From: an uncultured Chlamydiae bacterium
GTDB taxonomy: Bacteria > Chlamydiota > Chlamydiia > Chlamydiales > Parachlamydiaceae
DNA length: 44,592 nucleotides
NCBI GenBank assembly: GCA_950054535.1
Contig: CATLPS010000003.1
Coordinates: forward strand, 1 to 44,592
Direction of reading: 5' to 3'
The notes under the pieces were generated by a model that made no database searches, was not told the DNA's origin, and saw only the letters and a list, made by a program, of their open reading frames with translations. The translations under genes were made by a program, and so were the position numbers. Shown piece by piece: positions 29,906 through 39,340 of this stretch (position 1 is its first letter; every line of letters begins with the position of its first letter).

Positions 29906-32900
29906 ATGTATTTAAAAAAGTTGATGATTACAGGTTTTAAATCTTTTGCAGAAAAAACCACTTTAAATTTTGGACCGGGAATGACTGCAATTGTGGGTCC
30001 AAATGGTTGTGGAAAATCAAATGTTGCTGATGCATTTCGCTGGGTATTAGGTGAGCAATCGGCCAAGTCGCTAAGGGGGCAAAAAATGGCTGATGTGATT
30101 TTTGCAGGAGCTGCCAAACGCAAAAGTTTAAATTTTGCAGAGGTTTCTTTAACGTTTAGCAATGAAAAAGGTGTTTTGCCCATTGCATATGAGGAAGTAA
30201 CAATTACGCGGCGGCTTTATCGCAGTGGCGAGTGCGATTATTTTTTAAACTCTAGCCCTGTGCGTTTAAAAGAAATTCACTCTTTGCTTTTGGACTCTGG
30301 CGTAGGAAAAAATGCTTTTTCTATTTTTGAGCAAGGAAAAATTGATCAGGTGATCAATCAATCTCCGGTGGAGCGTCGCTTGATTTTTGAAGAGGCTGCT
30401 GGAATTGTGCGATTTTTAACGCGCCGGCAAGAAGCGCTAAAAAGGGTAGAGCAAGCACAGGCAAATTTAGCGCGCGTACAAGATATCTATCTGGAAGTAA
30501 AGCAAGCGCTGCATTTATTAGAAGAACAAGCGCGGCAGGCAAAACTTTTTCAAGAGGACCAACAAAATTTGCAGCAAGTAGAAAAAATAATTTTTGTCAT
30601 GCAATGCCAAACAGGAGAGAAAAAGAAGTATCAGCTGCAACAGAGCGTTCATCAGCACAAAAGTAGTTTAGAGAAACTAGCTAAAGAAGCAAACGAATGT
30701 TTGCAAGAAGAAAAAGCATTGCAACAACAGCTTAAAGAAAGCGAAGAGGCGTTGCAAAGTCAAAAAAATGAATATTTTCAATTAAAAAACTTGAGCGAGC
30801 TAAAACAAAGTGAGCGGCAACACTGTGTAAAAAGATCTTTTGAACTAAAAGGCCTTTTAAATAAAAGAAAAACTGAGCAGCAAGAAGTAACAATAGCAAA
30901 AAAAGAGCGTCTTGATCTTATAAACTCTCTTGTCGGTCAAATACAAGGTTTAGAGGTAAAAGTGCAAGACCTTAGCACTAGCTACGCAGATCAAGAACAA
31001 AAAATGCAACAAGAGAGACAAAAAAGGGAAAATCTGCAGCAAGAGGCTACCCAAAAGCAGCAAGAATTTGTAAAAAAAATGCAGCAAGAAGCAGATAGCA
31101 CAAAAAAATTGCAGCAGTTAGAATTTTCCTATGCTAACTATTGCCAAAAACAAGAGAGGTTAACAAAAAATTTAAGTCAGTTAAATAAAAAACTATTGGA
31201 GTTAGAAGGCGAATCTACATTAAAGCAAAGCGAGCTAAAGCAACTTTCTACTTTGATCGACTCTCTTAAAGACCGCTTTGGCCAAGTGAACCATTTTTTG
31301 AATCAACTTGAAGAAGACATTGAGCTAAAAAGAAAAGAGCTAGAGGAACTGCGAAAAGAAAATGCTAAAACGCTCGCTCGCCAGCAAGTACTTGCTAAAA
31401 TGCAACAAGAGTTTGAAGGGTTTACCTTAGGTAGTAAAAAATTGCTACAAGCTTCTTTAGACCCTAAAGGTAAGATTTTTAAGAAAATAGAACCCTTTTA
31501 CAAGTTTTTTCATCCCTTGCCGGAGCATACCGCAGCGCTTGCTTTAATTTTACAAAACTATTCGCATACTTTAGTTGTAGAAACAGTGGCTGATTTAAAA
31601 GAAGTAATAGCTTTTTCCAAAGAAGAGTCCATTGAAGATTTCTCTTTGGCATGTATCGAACTTTTACAAATGAAAAAAGTAGAGTCGAAAGACCTCTGCT
31701 TTTTTATGGAAAAAGAGCAGCAAAACATTTTAAGTGACTATTTTTTAACGGAAGTGAAAGTATGGCCAACTTTAATGGCCGCACTAGAGTCTTTGCCTGT
31801 CTATAACGGTTTAATAGTAGAAAAAGGTTACTTTGATCTGCAAGGAGTTTATTTTAGCGCGGCCCAAAACCAACAGCATCTTTTTCAACGCGAATCAGAG
31901 CTAAAGCAGCTATCGAAAAAAAGTGCTAAACAGCAAATCTCTTTGCAATCTCTTCAACAGTCTCTTAGCTTATTGCAGCAAAAAAAAGCACATATAAAAA
32001 ATGAGCGCATAGAAATAGACAGTCAGCTGCGACGAGAAGAGATGAAATTAGTAGAAGTAAACTTTACTCTACAGCGCTCTTTAAATGAGTTAAGTAAGGC
32101 AAAAAAAGAGCAGGCCTATTTGCAGCAACAAGCTTTAGAGCTAAAAGCACTACTGCAAAATAGCGAAGAGAGCGCTACTCAAGAGCGACAAACACATCAA
32201 AATAAACTTTTGCAACTAGAGCAAGTAAAAATAGATTTAAAAAAAGTAGAGGCGAACCTTAACGAAAGAGAAACTATTTTTACAAGTTTTCAGCAAGAAG
32301 AAAAAGAGAAGAGACTACAGCTAGAAAAGGTAAAAGAGCAGTATCTGCAAGCAAAGCATGAAAAGCAATTATTAGAAGAGAAAAACAGGGATGCAGAGCA
32401 AAAAATGGCTTTTCTTTTTAACGAGCAGCAGCAGCTAGCAAAAGAGGAGGGGGAGCTTTTGCAGCAAGCGCAAAAGCAACAGTTCGAGATAGAACAAATT
32501 GGCGAAAAAGAAAAATCTTTAAAACTTAAAGAAGAGGCGCTGGCTCATGCAAAAGATCAGTTTCAGACTTACTTGCAAGAAAAGCAAAAGCAAAAGTTTT
32601 TCTTGCAAAACGCTTTAAGAGAAAAGGAAATCTCTTTAGCGCAAATAGAAGCAAAATTAGAAATGGAGCAACAAACTTTGCAAAAACTGCAGTTAGAAGC
32701 AGTCGAGCGCTACGGCACTTCTTTAAAGGCGTTAAAAGCAGAAACTGAAGGGCATCACCAAGTTTTAGAGCAACTAGAAAAGCAAAGGCGCCAGCTGAAA
32801 CAAAAGTTAAATGAGGCTGGTAGCGTTAATTTAGCTGCAATGGAAGAGGTAGAAAAAAAACGCTTAAGAGAGGAGTTTTTAAACGCGCAAATTAGCGATC

Positions 32901-33442
32901 TGGTGCAAACAAAAGAAGAGCTTTTGCAGATGATTGAGCAATTAAGTCAAGAAAGTTTAAAGCTGTTTCAAGAGACTTTTAGCTTGGTTCGGCAAAATTT
33001 TCGTAAAAATTTTGCCATTTTATTTCAGGGAGGCGAGGCAGATTTGCAGTTGATAGAGGCTAGCTCAAACCCATTAGCAGCAGGCGTGGAAATCATTGCG
33101 CAGCCCCCGGGCAAACAGATGCGCTCGATCACTTTACTTTCAGGGGGAGAGAAATGTCTCACATCCCTGGCGCTTTTATTTGCTATTTTTGAAGTAAAAG
33201 CTTCTCCTTTTTGTATTTTAGATGAAATAGACGCGCCCTTAGATGATACTAATATTGACCGTTTTGTCAAAATGGTGCGCCATTTTGCCCAGCAAAGCCA
33301 ATTTCTCATCATTACCCATAATAAACGGACGATGGCAGAAAGTGACAAGATATTTGGCGTATCAATGGAAGAAAAAGGAGTGTCCAAACTTTTTTCTCTG
33401 CACTTTTCTCATGAAAAAAAATGCGAAGTGGGCCTAGCTTAA
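29906..33442 (+). CDS. smc: Chromosome segregation protein SMC
   Basis: 1178 aa; MYLKKLMITGFKSFAEKTTLNF, GPNGCGKSNVADAFRWVLGEQSAKSLRG, coiled coil, LLSGGEKCLTSLALLFAIFEVKASPFCILDEIDAPLDDTN. Confidence 0.97.
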   Translation: MYLKKLMITGFKSFAEKTTLNFGPGMTAIVGPNGCGKSNVADAFRWVLGEQSAKSLRGQKMADVIFAGAAKRKSLNFAEVSLTFSNEKGVLPIAYEEVTITRRLYRSGECDYFLNSSPVRLKEIHSLLLDSGVGKNAFSIFEQGKIDQVINQSPVERRLIFEEAAGIVRFLTRRQEALKRVEQAQANLARVQDIYLEVKQALHLLEEQARQAKLFQEDQQNLQQVEKIIFVMQCQTGEKKKYQLQQSVHQHKSSLEKLAKEANECLQEEKALQQQLKESEEALQSQKNEYFQLKNLSELKQSERQHCVKRSFELKGLLNKRKTEQQEVTIAKKERLDLINSLVGQIQGLEVKVQDLSTSYADQEQKMQQERQKRENLQQEATQKQQEFVKKMQQEADSTKKLQQLEFSYANYCQKQERLTKNLSQLNKKLLELEGESTLKQSELKQLSTLIDSLKDRFGQVNHFLNQLEEDIELKRKELEELRKENAKTLARQQVLAKMQQEFEGFTLGSKKLLQASLDPKGKIFKKIEPFYKFFHPLPEHTAALALILQNYSHTLVVETVADLKEVIAFSKEESIEDFSLACIELLQMKKVESKDLCFFMEKEQQNILSDYFLTEVKVWPTLMAALESLPVYNGLIVEKGYFDLQGVYFSAAQNQQHLFQRESELKQLSKKSAKQQISLQSLQQSLSLLQQKKAHIKNERIEIDSQLRREEMKLVEVNFTLQRSLNELSKAKKEQAYLQQQALELKALLQNSEESATQERQTHQNKLLQLEQVKIDLKKVEANLNERETIFTSFQQEEKEKRLQLEKVKEQYLQAKHEKQLLEEKNRDAEQKMAFLFNEQQQLAKEEGELLQQAQKQQFEIEQIGEKEKSLKLKEEALAHAKDQFQTYLQEKQKQKFFLQNALREKEISLAQIEAKLEMEQQTLQKLQLEAVERYGTSLKALKAETEGHHQVLEQLEKQRRQLKQKLNEAGSVNLAAMEEVEKKRLREEFLNAQISDLVQTKEELLQMIEQLSQESLKLFQETFSLVRQNFRKNFAILFQGGEADLQLIEASSNPLAAGVEIIAQPPGKQMRSITLLSGGEKCLTSLALLFAIFEVKASPFCILDEIDAPLDDTNIDRFVKMVRHFAQQSQFLIITHNKRTMAESDKIFGVSMEEKGVSKLFSLHFSHEKKCEVGLA

Positions 33443-33600
33443 ACTTTAAATGGAGAACAAATAAATTTATTTACCTTTTTTGTTTTTTGTATTAAGCTTT
33501 TTTAAAACAAAATTTATAATTTCTAATTTTGATTTTTATTCTATCTTAATAAAGATGAACTATACGTTTAGGAAAAAATCAACCTTAATAAGGAGTTTGT

Positions 33601-34059
33601 ATGTCTTCCATTTCTCAATTATCAAAAAGTATTTCTAATTTTTCTTCTAGTTTTGTACAAAACATTGGCAATGACTTTAAAGCAATCAACGCAGGTATTA
33701 AATCTTCTCGTTCAGACACAGAAACACGCAAAAAGGCTAATTCAGCAGCTTTAAGAGTATTCACAAGGGTTGCAGTGGTTGCCGGCGTAGTCGCTGCGTT
33801 TTGGGCCTTGACACCTTTAATGGCATCACTGGCAATTGCAACTGCTGTTTCTACGTTTGTTTTAGGACATGATTTCTTTGTTATGTCAAAAGCAGTAAAC
33901 AGAATTATAGAAGAAAAACAGCCTGAAGGAAATTTTTTAAATTGGCCACAAGAACTTCAGGATGAAGCAAGTAAAGATTCATACATTTATAAAGCAAACG
34001 AGTATGTTAAATGTAGTCTTGTTAAGATATTAAAATTGGACGAAGTAACCAAAAAATAG
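33601..34059 (+). CDS. Putative Inc-like membrane protein
   Basis: 152 aa; RBS AAGGAG; bilobed hydrophobic domain; shares xxAALRVF + two TMs with the next ORF. Confidence 0.7.
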   Translation: MSSISQLSKSISNFSSSFVQNIGNDFKAINAGIKSSRSDTETRKKANSAALRVFTRVAVVAGVVAAFWALTPLMASLAIATAVSTFVLGHDFFVMSKAVNRIIEEKQPEGNFLNWPQELQDEASKDSYIYKANEYVKCSLVKILKLDEVTKK

Positions 34060-34134
34060 TAGCAAATAATAAGACAAGTTAGTATGTAAAATTTAATTAA
34101 GACTTAAATTTGTAAAGTTTTTTAAGGTGGTAGT

Positions 34135-34443
34135 ATGGACTGGAAAAATTTCAATGGGCTGTTAGCACAGTCTACATGGTTAGTTCCTCAAAATCTAACT
34201 ACCACCTTGATTAGCGATTTTAAATTTCTTCAAGAAAAATCTTGGGACTTAAAACAAGAAAAAGTCAAACAAGCAGCTTTAAGAGTTTTTTATACTCTAG
34301 GAATGGTCTTGGCAGGGGCTACAATAGCTATAGCGACTGCTGGCCTTATTTGGAGCTCTGCGAAGGTAATTGTGCAAATTACAATTGCTGCCAGCTGTTA
34401 TCTTGCTTGTCGCCTTTTATTTGAAGCTACTTTCCGTTCTTAA
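34135..34443 (+). CDS. Small Inc-like membrane protein, tandem paralog of 33601..34059
   Basis: 102 aa; RBS AAGGTGG; KVKQAALRVFYTLGMVLAGATIAIATAGLIW... two TMs. Confidence 0.7.
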   Translation: MDWKNFNGLLAQSTWLVPQNLTTTLISDFKFLQEKSWDLKQEKVKQAALRVFYTLGMVLAGATIAIATAGLIWSSAKVIVQITIAASCYLACRLLFEATFRS

Positions 34444-34446
34444 AAA

Positions 34447-35244
34447 TCAAAAACTACCAGGCTGAAAATTAGAAAGATCAGGCGTAACAACCATTTCAGG
34501 ATGGATCTTTGCTCTGAGTACTTGTTGAATATAGGAAAGAGTAGTGCCTGTAGCGGAAAAACAGGAGGTGCAAGCGCCTTGATAAATAATAATAAGCTCT
34601 AAAGATTCCTTTAAATCAACCACTTTAACTCCGCCTGCATCTAATTCAATATAAGGGCGAATCTCACTTGTTAAAAGTTCTTCAATCAAGTAAAGCTGCT
34701 GGGATTTATCCAGCTGCATCCAGCCAGGATAGCCATCTTTTAAAACTTCGCCAATTTCTAAAGGCGCCGGAGGAGCGGCATAGTGAGTAGGCAAAGCAAT
34801 ATCCATGCATTGCTCAGCTGCTCGATCTAAGGCATCTACTACCAAATTTAAATGAAAAGAGGTTTCCGGAGGAAAAGCAGCTTGACTTGAGCGATCGCGC
34901 AGCTCCTTATCAAGCAGGTCTGCACCTATTCGGCGCGCTTGATCATAATTTTTTCCTATGACTAGTTCACAAGCAACTTCGGCAGCTGCGATCAAAGCTG
35001 ACTGTCCATATACTTGAAATTTAGCATCGACGATGATACCGTCATCCACATCTACTAGCCAGTAGAGCCAGACCAAATTGCCTTCTTTATAACCTCCCTC
35101 TTTGCCTATGGCTAGCCGCATAGCGCGAGCTTCTGACTCTTCTTTGGTAAAAAAACCAGCTGAGCGGGGCTTTTCAATCTTTGCTATCATTTTTTTGCTG
35201 TAGCGACTCCAAGGAAATAATGGGAGAAGGGCTTTTAGACTCAT
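34447..35244 (-). CDS. nifU: NifU-like Fe-S scaffold protein
   Basis: 265 aa; IscU-like N-terminus plus C-terminal NifU domain with CTSC (IIIYQGACTSCFSATGTTLSYIQQVLR). Confidence 0.88.
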   Translation of the reverse strand: MSLKALLPLFPWSRYSKKMIAKIEKPRSAGFFTKEESEARAMRLAIGKEGGYKEGNLVWLYWLVDVDDGIIVDAKFQVYGQSALIAAAEVACELVIGKNYDQARRIGADLLDKELRDRSSQAAFPPETSFHLNLVVDALDRAAEQCMDIALPTHYAAPPAPLEIGEVLKDGYPGWMQLDKSQQLYLIEELLTSEIRPYIELDAGGVKVVDLKESLELIIIYQGACTSCFSATGTTLSYIQQVLRAKIHPEMVVTPDLSNFQPGSF

Positions 35245-35276
35245 AAGTGACTTCTTTCAAAAATTTAAGGAGTTGA

Positions 35277-36440
35277 TTAAAGGTAAAGCTTTTCTGAGCA
35301 TTTTGCAAGAGTTTGAGCTGCCTCGAAAGTTGCTTGAACAGCAAGATCTATCTCTTCTTCCGTGGTATAACGCGAGAGACTAAAAGAGAGGCTACTATGA
35401 GCGCGCTTTTCTTCTATTCCGCTACAGAGAAGAAGAAGAGGTAATTGCTGGAAATTTCCACCTCCTATAGTAGCGCATATCTTTTTGCGATTGAGTAAAA
35501 AAAGAAGTGCTTCGTTCATGATTTTGGGAAAAATAATCGTAGTACAGTGCGGAAGTCGCGGTTGGTTTTTATAGCAAACTTCTATGGGAAAAATCTTGGC
35601 CAGTTCTGTTTCTAATTTGTTGCGCAGCCTGGCCGTTTCTGTGCCAATAAGATCGAGCTGATCAGTTGCTTCTATTGCAGCAGAGGCAAGTCCTACTAGA
35701 CCTGGTAGATTAAGCTGTCCCGCGCGTTGGTTTCCCTGTTCTGACCCGCCTACAAGGAGAGGAGTACAAACAATGCCTTGACGGATGTAAAGGCCGCCCG
35801 TTCCCACTGGGCCATGCAGCTGGCTACCGTTAAAAGTGAGATAATCAATAGGAATTTCTTGTAAATCAACTGGTAGTTTTCCTAAAACATGGGTAGCATC
35901 TACATGTAGCTGAATGCCACGTTCTTGACAAAAGCTGGCAATTTCTGCGATTGGTTGTATAGAGCCTGTTAGACCATTTCCCCAAGAAAGAGAGACCAAA
36001 GCAGTGCGCGCAGAGATACTTTCAGATAGAGCTTCTATAGTGACGATACCTGCAGAATTTACCTCGACAGATGTATGTAAGCAGCCCAATTTTTCTAGTT
36101 GAGTAATGGCTAAAATAGAAGCTGCTTCATCGGTAGCAGCCGTAACAAAATGATTTTTTCCAGTAGCAAGCGAAATATTGCGATAAACAGAATGAATCAC
36201 ATGATTGATCGCTTCGGTTCCTGATGAAGTCAAAGTGAAATGGTCTTGTGTATCAGCTCCAATCAACCGGTAAAGTTGACTGTAGGCCTCTTCCATAAAG
36301 GGAATAAGCTCTTGGCCTTTAAAGTGCGGAGAAAGAGAAGAACCCCAGAAGTTTTTAAAAAAAGGAACCATTTTTTTAATGGTTTCCTCAGAAGGAAAAC
36401 TGGCTGTGCTATGATCGAAATAGAGAAAGGGCACTGTCAT
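35277..36440 (-). CDS. nifS: Cysteine desulfurase, NifS/IscS-like
   Basis: 387 aa; YFDHSTASFPSEETIKKM, TSSGTEAINHVIHS, QLHVDATHVLGKLPVDL, TFNGSQLHGPVGTGGLYIR. Confidence 0.9.
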   Translation of the reverse strand: MTVPFLYFDHSTASFPSEETIKKMVPFFKNFWGSSLSPHFKGQELIPFMEEAYSQLYRLIGADTQDHFTLTSSGTEAINHVIHSVYRNISLATGKNHFVTAATDEAASILAITQLEKLGCLHTSVEVNSAGIVTIEALSESISARTALVSLSWGNGLTGSIQPIAEIASFCQERGIQLHVDATHVLGKLPVDLQEIPIDYLTFNGSQLHGPVGTGGLYIRQGIVCTPLLVGGSEQGNQRAGQLNLPGLVGLASAAIEATDQLDLIGTETARLRNKLETELAKIFPIEVCYKNQPRLPHCTTIIFPKIMNEALLFLLNRKKICATIGGGNFQQLPLLLLCSGIEEKRAHSSLSFSLSRYTTEEEIDLAVQATFEAAQTLAKCSEKLYL

Positions 36441-36444
36441 AAAA

Positions 36445-37128
36445 TCAACATCGTTTAAACTTGTTACTTTGGTAAGAATAGTAAATAGGATCGCCTGTTT
36501 TTAGTTCTAGTTTTACTACCTCTGTTTCACTTAAACCATCTAACTCCATGATAATAGAGCGCAAAGAGTTTCCATGAGCGGCAATAAAGATGTTTTTTCC
36601 TTGCGTTATCAAAGGGGTAATGGTCTGCTCAAAATAAGGCAATGTACGAGCAGCTGTCATTTTCAAACTTTCTCCTTCTGGGGGAGCAATATCATAGCTG
36701 CGTCTCCATTGCTGGATTTGCTCTTTGCCAAAGATAGAAGCAGCCTCGGCTTTATTCATTCCTTGTAGCTCGCCATACATTCTTTCATTTAATTGCCAAG
36801 CCGTTGTTACAGGGATGACTTCAGAAAGTCTACCATGGTGATGAATTTTTGGCCAGGAGCGATGATTTGCTTGCTGCTCTGTCATCATTACCGGAACTTT
36901 TTTGGAGTGGTGGTGTGTCATGGCAAGCATGGCGGTCATTTGAGCACGAATTAAGGTAGAGGTGAAAATATGATCAATGGGCTCATTTGCAATTTTTTTT
37001 CCTCCTGCTAGCGCCTCCTTTATCCCTTGGCTAGAAAGAGGCACATCTACCCAGCCTGTAAAAAGATTGAGTAAATTCCACATGGATTGACCATGGCGCA
37101 TTAAAATTAGTTTGGTTGCTTGCTTCAT
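36445..37128 (-). CDS. gpmA: 2,3-bisphosphoglycerate-dependent phosphoglycerate mutase
   Basis: 227 aa; LILMRHGQSMWNLLNLFTGWVDVPLSSQG, ERMYGELQGMNKAEA, FIAAHGNSLRSIIMELDGLSE. Confidence 0.97.
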   Translation of the reverse strand: MKQATKLILMRHGQSMWNLLNLFTGWVDVPLSSQGIKEALAGGKKIANEPIDHIFTSTLIRAQMTAMLAMTHHHSKKVPVMMTEQQANHRSWPKIHHHGRLSEVIPVTTAWQLNERMYGELQGMNKAEAASIFGKEQIQQWRRSYDIAPPEGESLKMTAARTLPYFEQTITPLITQGKNIFIAAHGNSLRSIIMELDGLSETEVVKLELKTGDPIYYSYQSNKFKRC

Positions 37129-37350
37129 TTGCGCTCCTTTTTAAATTCCAATGGACGTTTAAAGTCATCATAAGAATTTAAAGGATTTTGGAAAAACAGT
37201 ATTAATTTTTTTATCTTTGCCTTTCCTGTGACTTAAAGTAGAGTCAAAAGGTTCTATCTTAAGCAACAGTGAGTTAGACTAGAAATTTAATAGTAAAGCT
37301 AGTAGACTTTTTCTTTAATAATCTAAAAAAAACTTCAAGGAAAAAAGCGC

Positions 37351-38058
37351 GTGGAAAAAATAAAACAAAGATTAAGCAAAGTCATGGCCGCCGCAGGAGT
37401 GGCATCGCGTCGCGCTTGCGAAGAGTTGATTTTTCAAGGAAAAGTGACCGTTAATGGGCAAACTACACTGCTGCCTCAAACCCTAGTAGATGCATCTAGC
37501 GATAAAATTACGGTAAACGGCCTTCCCTTAAAAGAAAAAGAGAGTAAAGTTTACTACCTACTAAATAAACCTGCCGGATATGTATGTTCTACCAAAGGAA
37601 GCAATCAAACTCGCCTGGTACTTGACCTCTTTGAAGAAGAAGGACATCGCCTTTTTACAGTAGGTCGCTTGGATAAAGAGACGCAAGGGTTGCTAATTGT
37701 GACAAATGATGGTCACTTTGCCAATCGCGTGATTCACCCCTCTTCTAATATTCAAAAAGAGTACGTAGTAAAAGTTTCTGCAGAAATTTCTCATGAGCAT
37801 CTCCTTACTATTTCTCAAGGAACTTTAGTAGAGGGGGCGCTTGTCAAACCCCTTAAAGTAGAAAAAGTGCGTCGCGGCACTTTGAAAATCGTTATTAGTG
37901 AAGGGAAAAAGCGAGAAGTACGCTTATTGATGCAAGCAGCAGGGTTAGAGGTAAAAGAGTTAACACGCGTGCGTTTAGGTGGACTGAGGCTTGGTCCTTT
38001 GCCTGTCGGAAGCTGGCGCGTTCTATCGGAAAAAGAAAAAGAGGTCATTTTTAATTAA
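37351..38058 (+). CDS. RluB/RsuA-family 23S/16S pseudouridine synthase
   Basis: 235 aa, GTG start; S4 domain (RLSKVMAAAGVASRRACEELIFQGKVTVNG), NKPAGYVCS, VGRLDKETQGLLIVTNDG, EGKKREVRLL. Confidence 0.95.
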   Translation: MEKIKQRLSKVMAAAGVASRRACEELIFQGKVTVNGQTTLLPQTLVDASSDKITVNGLPLKEKESKVYYLLNKPAGYVCSTKGSNQTRLVLDLFEEEGHRLFTVGRLDKETQGLLIVTNDGHFANRVIHPSSNIQKEYVVKVSAEISHEHLLTISQGTLVEGALVKPLKVEKVRRGTLKIVISEGKKREVRLLMQAAGLEVKELTRVRLGGLRLGPLPVGSWRVLSEKEKEVIFN

Positions 38059-38060
38059 TC

Positions 38061-39215
38061 ATGAAGTCAAAAAAAGCTCCTGCCACAGATTTAGAAACTA
38101 TTATTCCTTTGCTTATTGGCGTTTGGCGCCGATTTACCAAGCTTTCCGGACCGCCTGATCGTTTGCAAACTCGCGAATTTAGAAGCGTCGTAGCCGCAGT
38201 AACAAAGCTGCAGAAAGGGTTGGAAAAAGGAGAAGAGTTAGTTGCCCAAGACTACTTTGCTGACTCTGATCTTTTAGGCGGCTATCTTCTTTATCAATGG
38301 TTAATTCATTACCAACAAGGACTTTCCTTAATTGGAGAAGTTCCTCATGGGTCGATAAAACGAGTACTGGATATTGGCAGCGGACCAGCTGCTTTTTCTT
38401 TTGCAGCAATGCGTCATGGAGCAACAAATGTGACGGCCATTGATAAAAACTTAACCGCATTGCAGCTTGGGGCTGAGGTGTGCGGTCGCTATGGCTATCC
38501 GCTTACCATTCGCAGGCAAAATGTCATTAAAGATACTTTACCCGATGGACAATATGACTTGATTATTTTAGGTCACTGTCTGAATGAGCTTTTTCCCGTT
38601 AAAGAACCTAACCACCAAACAGCAATGCAGAACTGGATAAAAGGTTTACTGAACAAGCTCTCTTTACAAGGGCAATTACTCATTGTAGATAGCTCGCTAC
38701 CTGAAATGAATCGCCGTATTTTGCAATTAAGAGACTTTTTAGTAAGCGAAAAAGTGCCTGTGCAAGCGCCTTGTGTTTGGCAAGGTCTTTGTCCTGCCCT
38801 ACAGGGTAAAACAACTCCTTGCTACGCGCAAAGACCTCTTGATAAACCTTATCATTTAAAAGAGATCCAACGTGCCGCGCAAATCAATGCCAGCTCATTA
38901 AAAATGTCTTATCTTTTGCTTAAAAATCCTCATTCTAACTGGCCTGAGTTGCAAGCAGATAAACGCTATTATCGAGTCATTAGCCCTGCTATAGAAACTC
39001 ATGGCGGTAAACGTTTCTATCTTTGTGGAACAGATGGCAAGAAAAATTTGGGCTCTCATTTAAAAGAGGAAAGTAAAGAGACAAAAGCGTTTCACTATCT
39101 AAAAAGAGGAGAGCTTATTTCAATTGAAAATCCTTTAGAAAAAGGAGCTCAATTAGATATTGTACTTGGCACTACTATCCAAATTAAAGCTGCTTTGGGA
39201 AAAGCCGTCGATTAA
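38061..39215 (+). CDS. Rsm22-like SAM-dependent methyltransferase
   Basis: 384 aa; VLDIGSGPAAFSFAA, DLIILGHCLNEL, Cys-rich CVWQGLCPALQGKTTPCYAQRP. Confidence 0.75.
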   Translation: MKSKKAPATDLETIIPLLIGVWRRFTKLSGPPDRLQTREFRSVVAAVTKLQKGLEKGEELVAQDYFADSDLLGGYLLYQWLIHYQQGLSLIGEVPHGSIKRVLDIGSGPAAFSFAAMRHGATNVTAIDKNLTALQLGAEVCGRYGYPLTIRRQNVIKDTLPDGQYDLIILGHCLNELFPVKEPNHQTAMQNWIKGLLNKLSLQGQLLIVDSSLPEMNRRILQLRDFLVSEKVPVQAPCVWQGLCPALQGKTTPCYAQRPLDKPYHLKEIQRAAQINASSLKMSYLLLKNPHSNWPELQADKRYYRVISPAIETHGGKRFYLCGTDGKKNLGSHLKEESKETKAFHYLKRGELISIENPLEKGAQLDIVLGTTIQIKAALGKAVD

Positions 39216-39340
39216 TTTTTTATTTACTGTTTTTATCTAAGTAAAATTAGTAAACTTGCTCTATTTTTTACTTTTCTTTACATAAAATTAATGGCGATTT
39301 TTTAAAATTAAAGAGAAATAATAGAATGCATTAAGGAATT

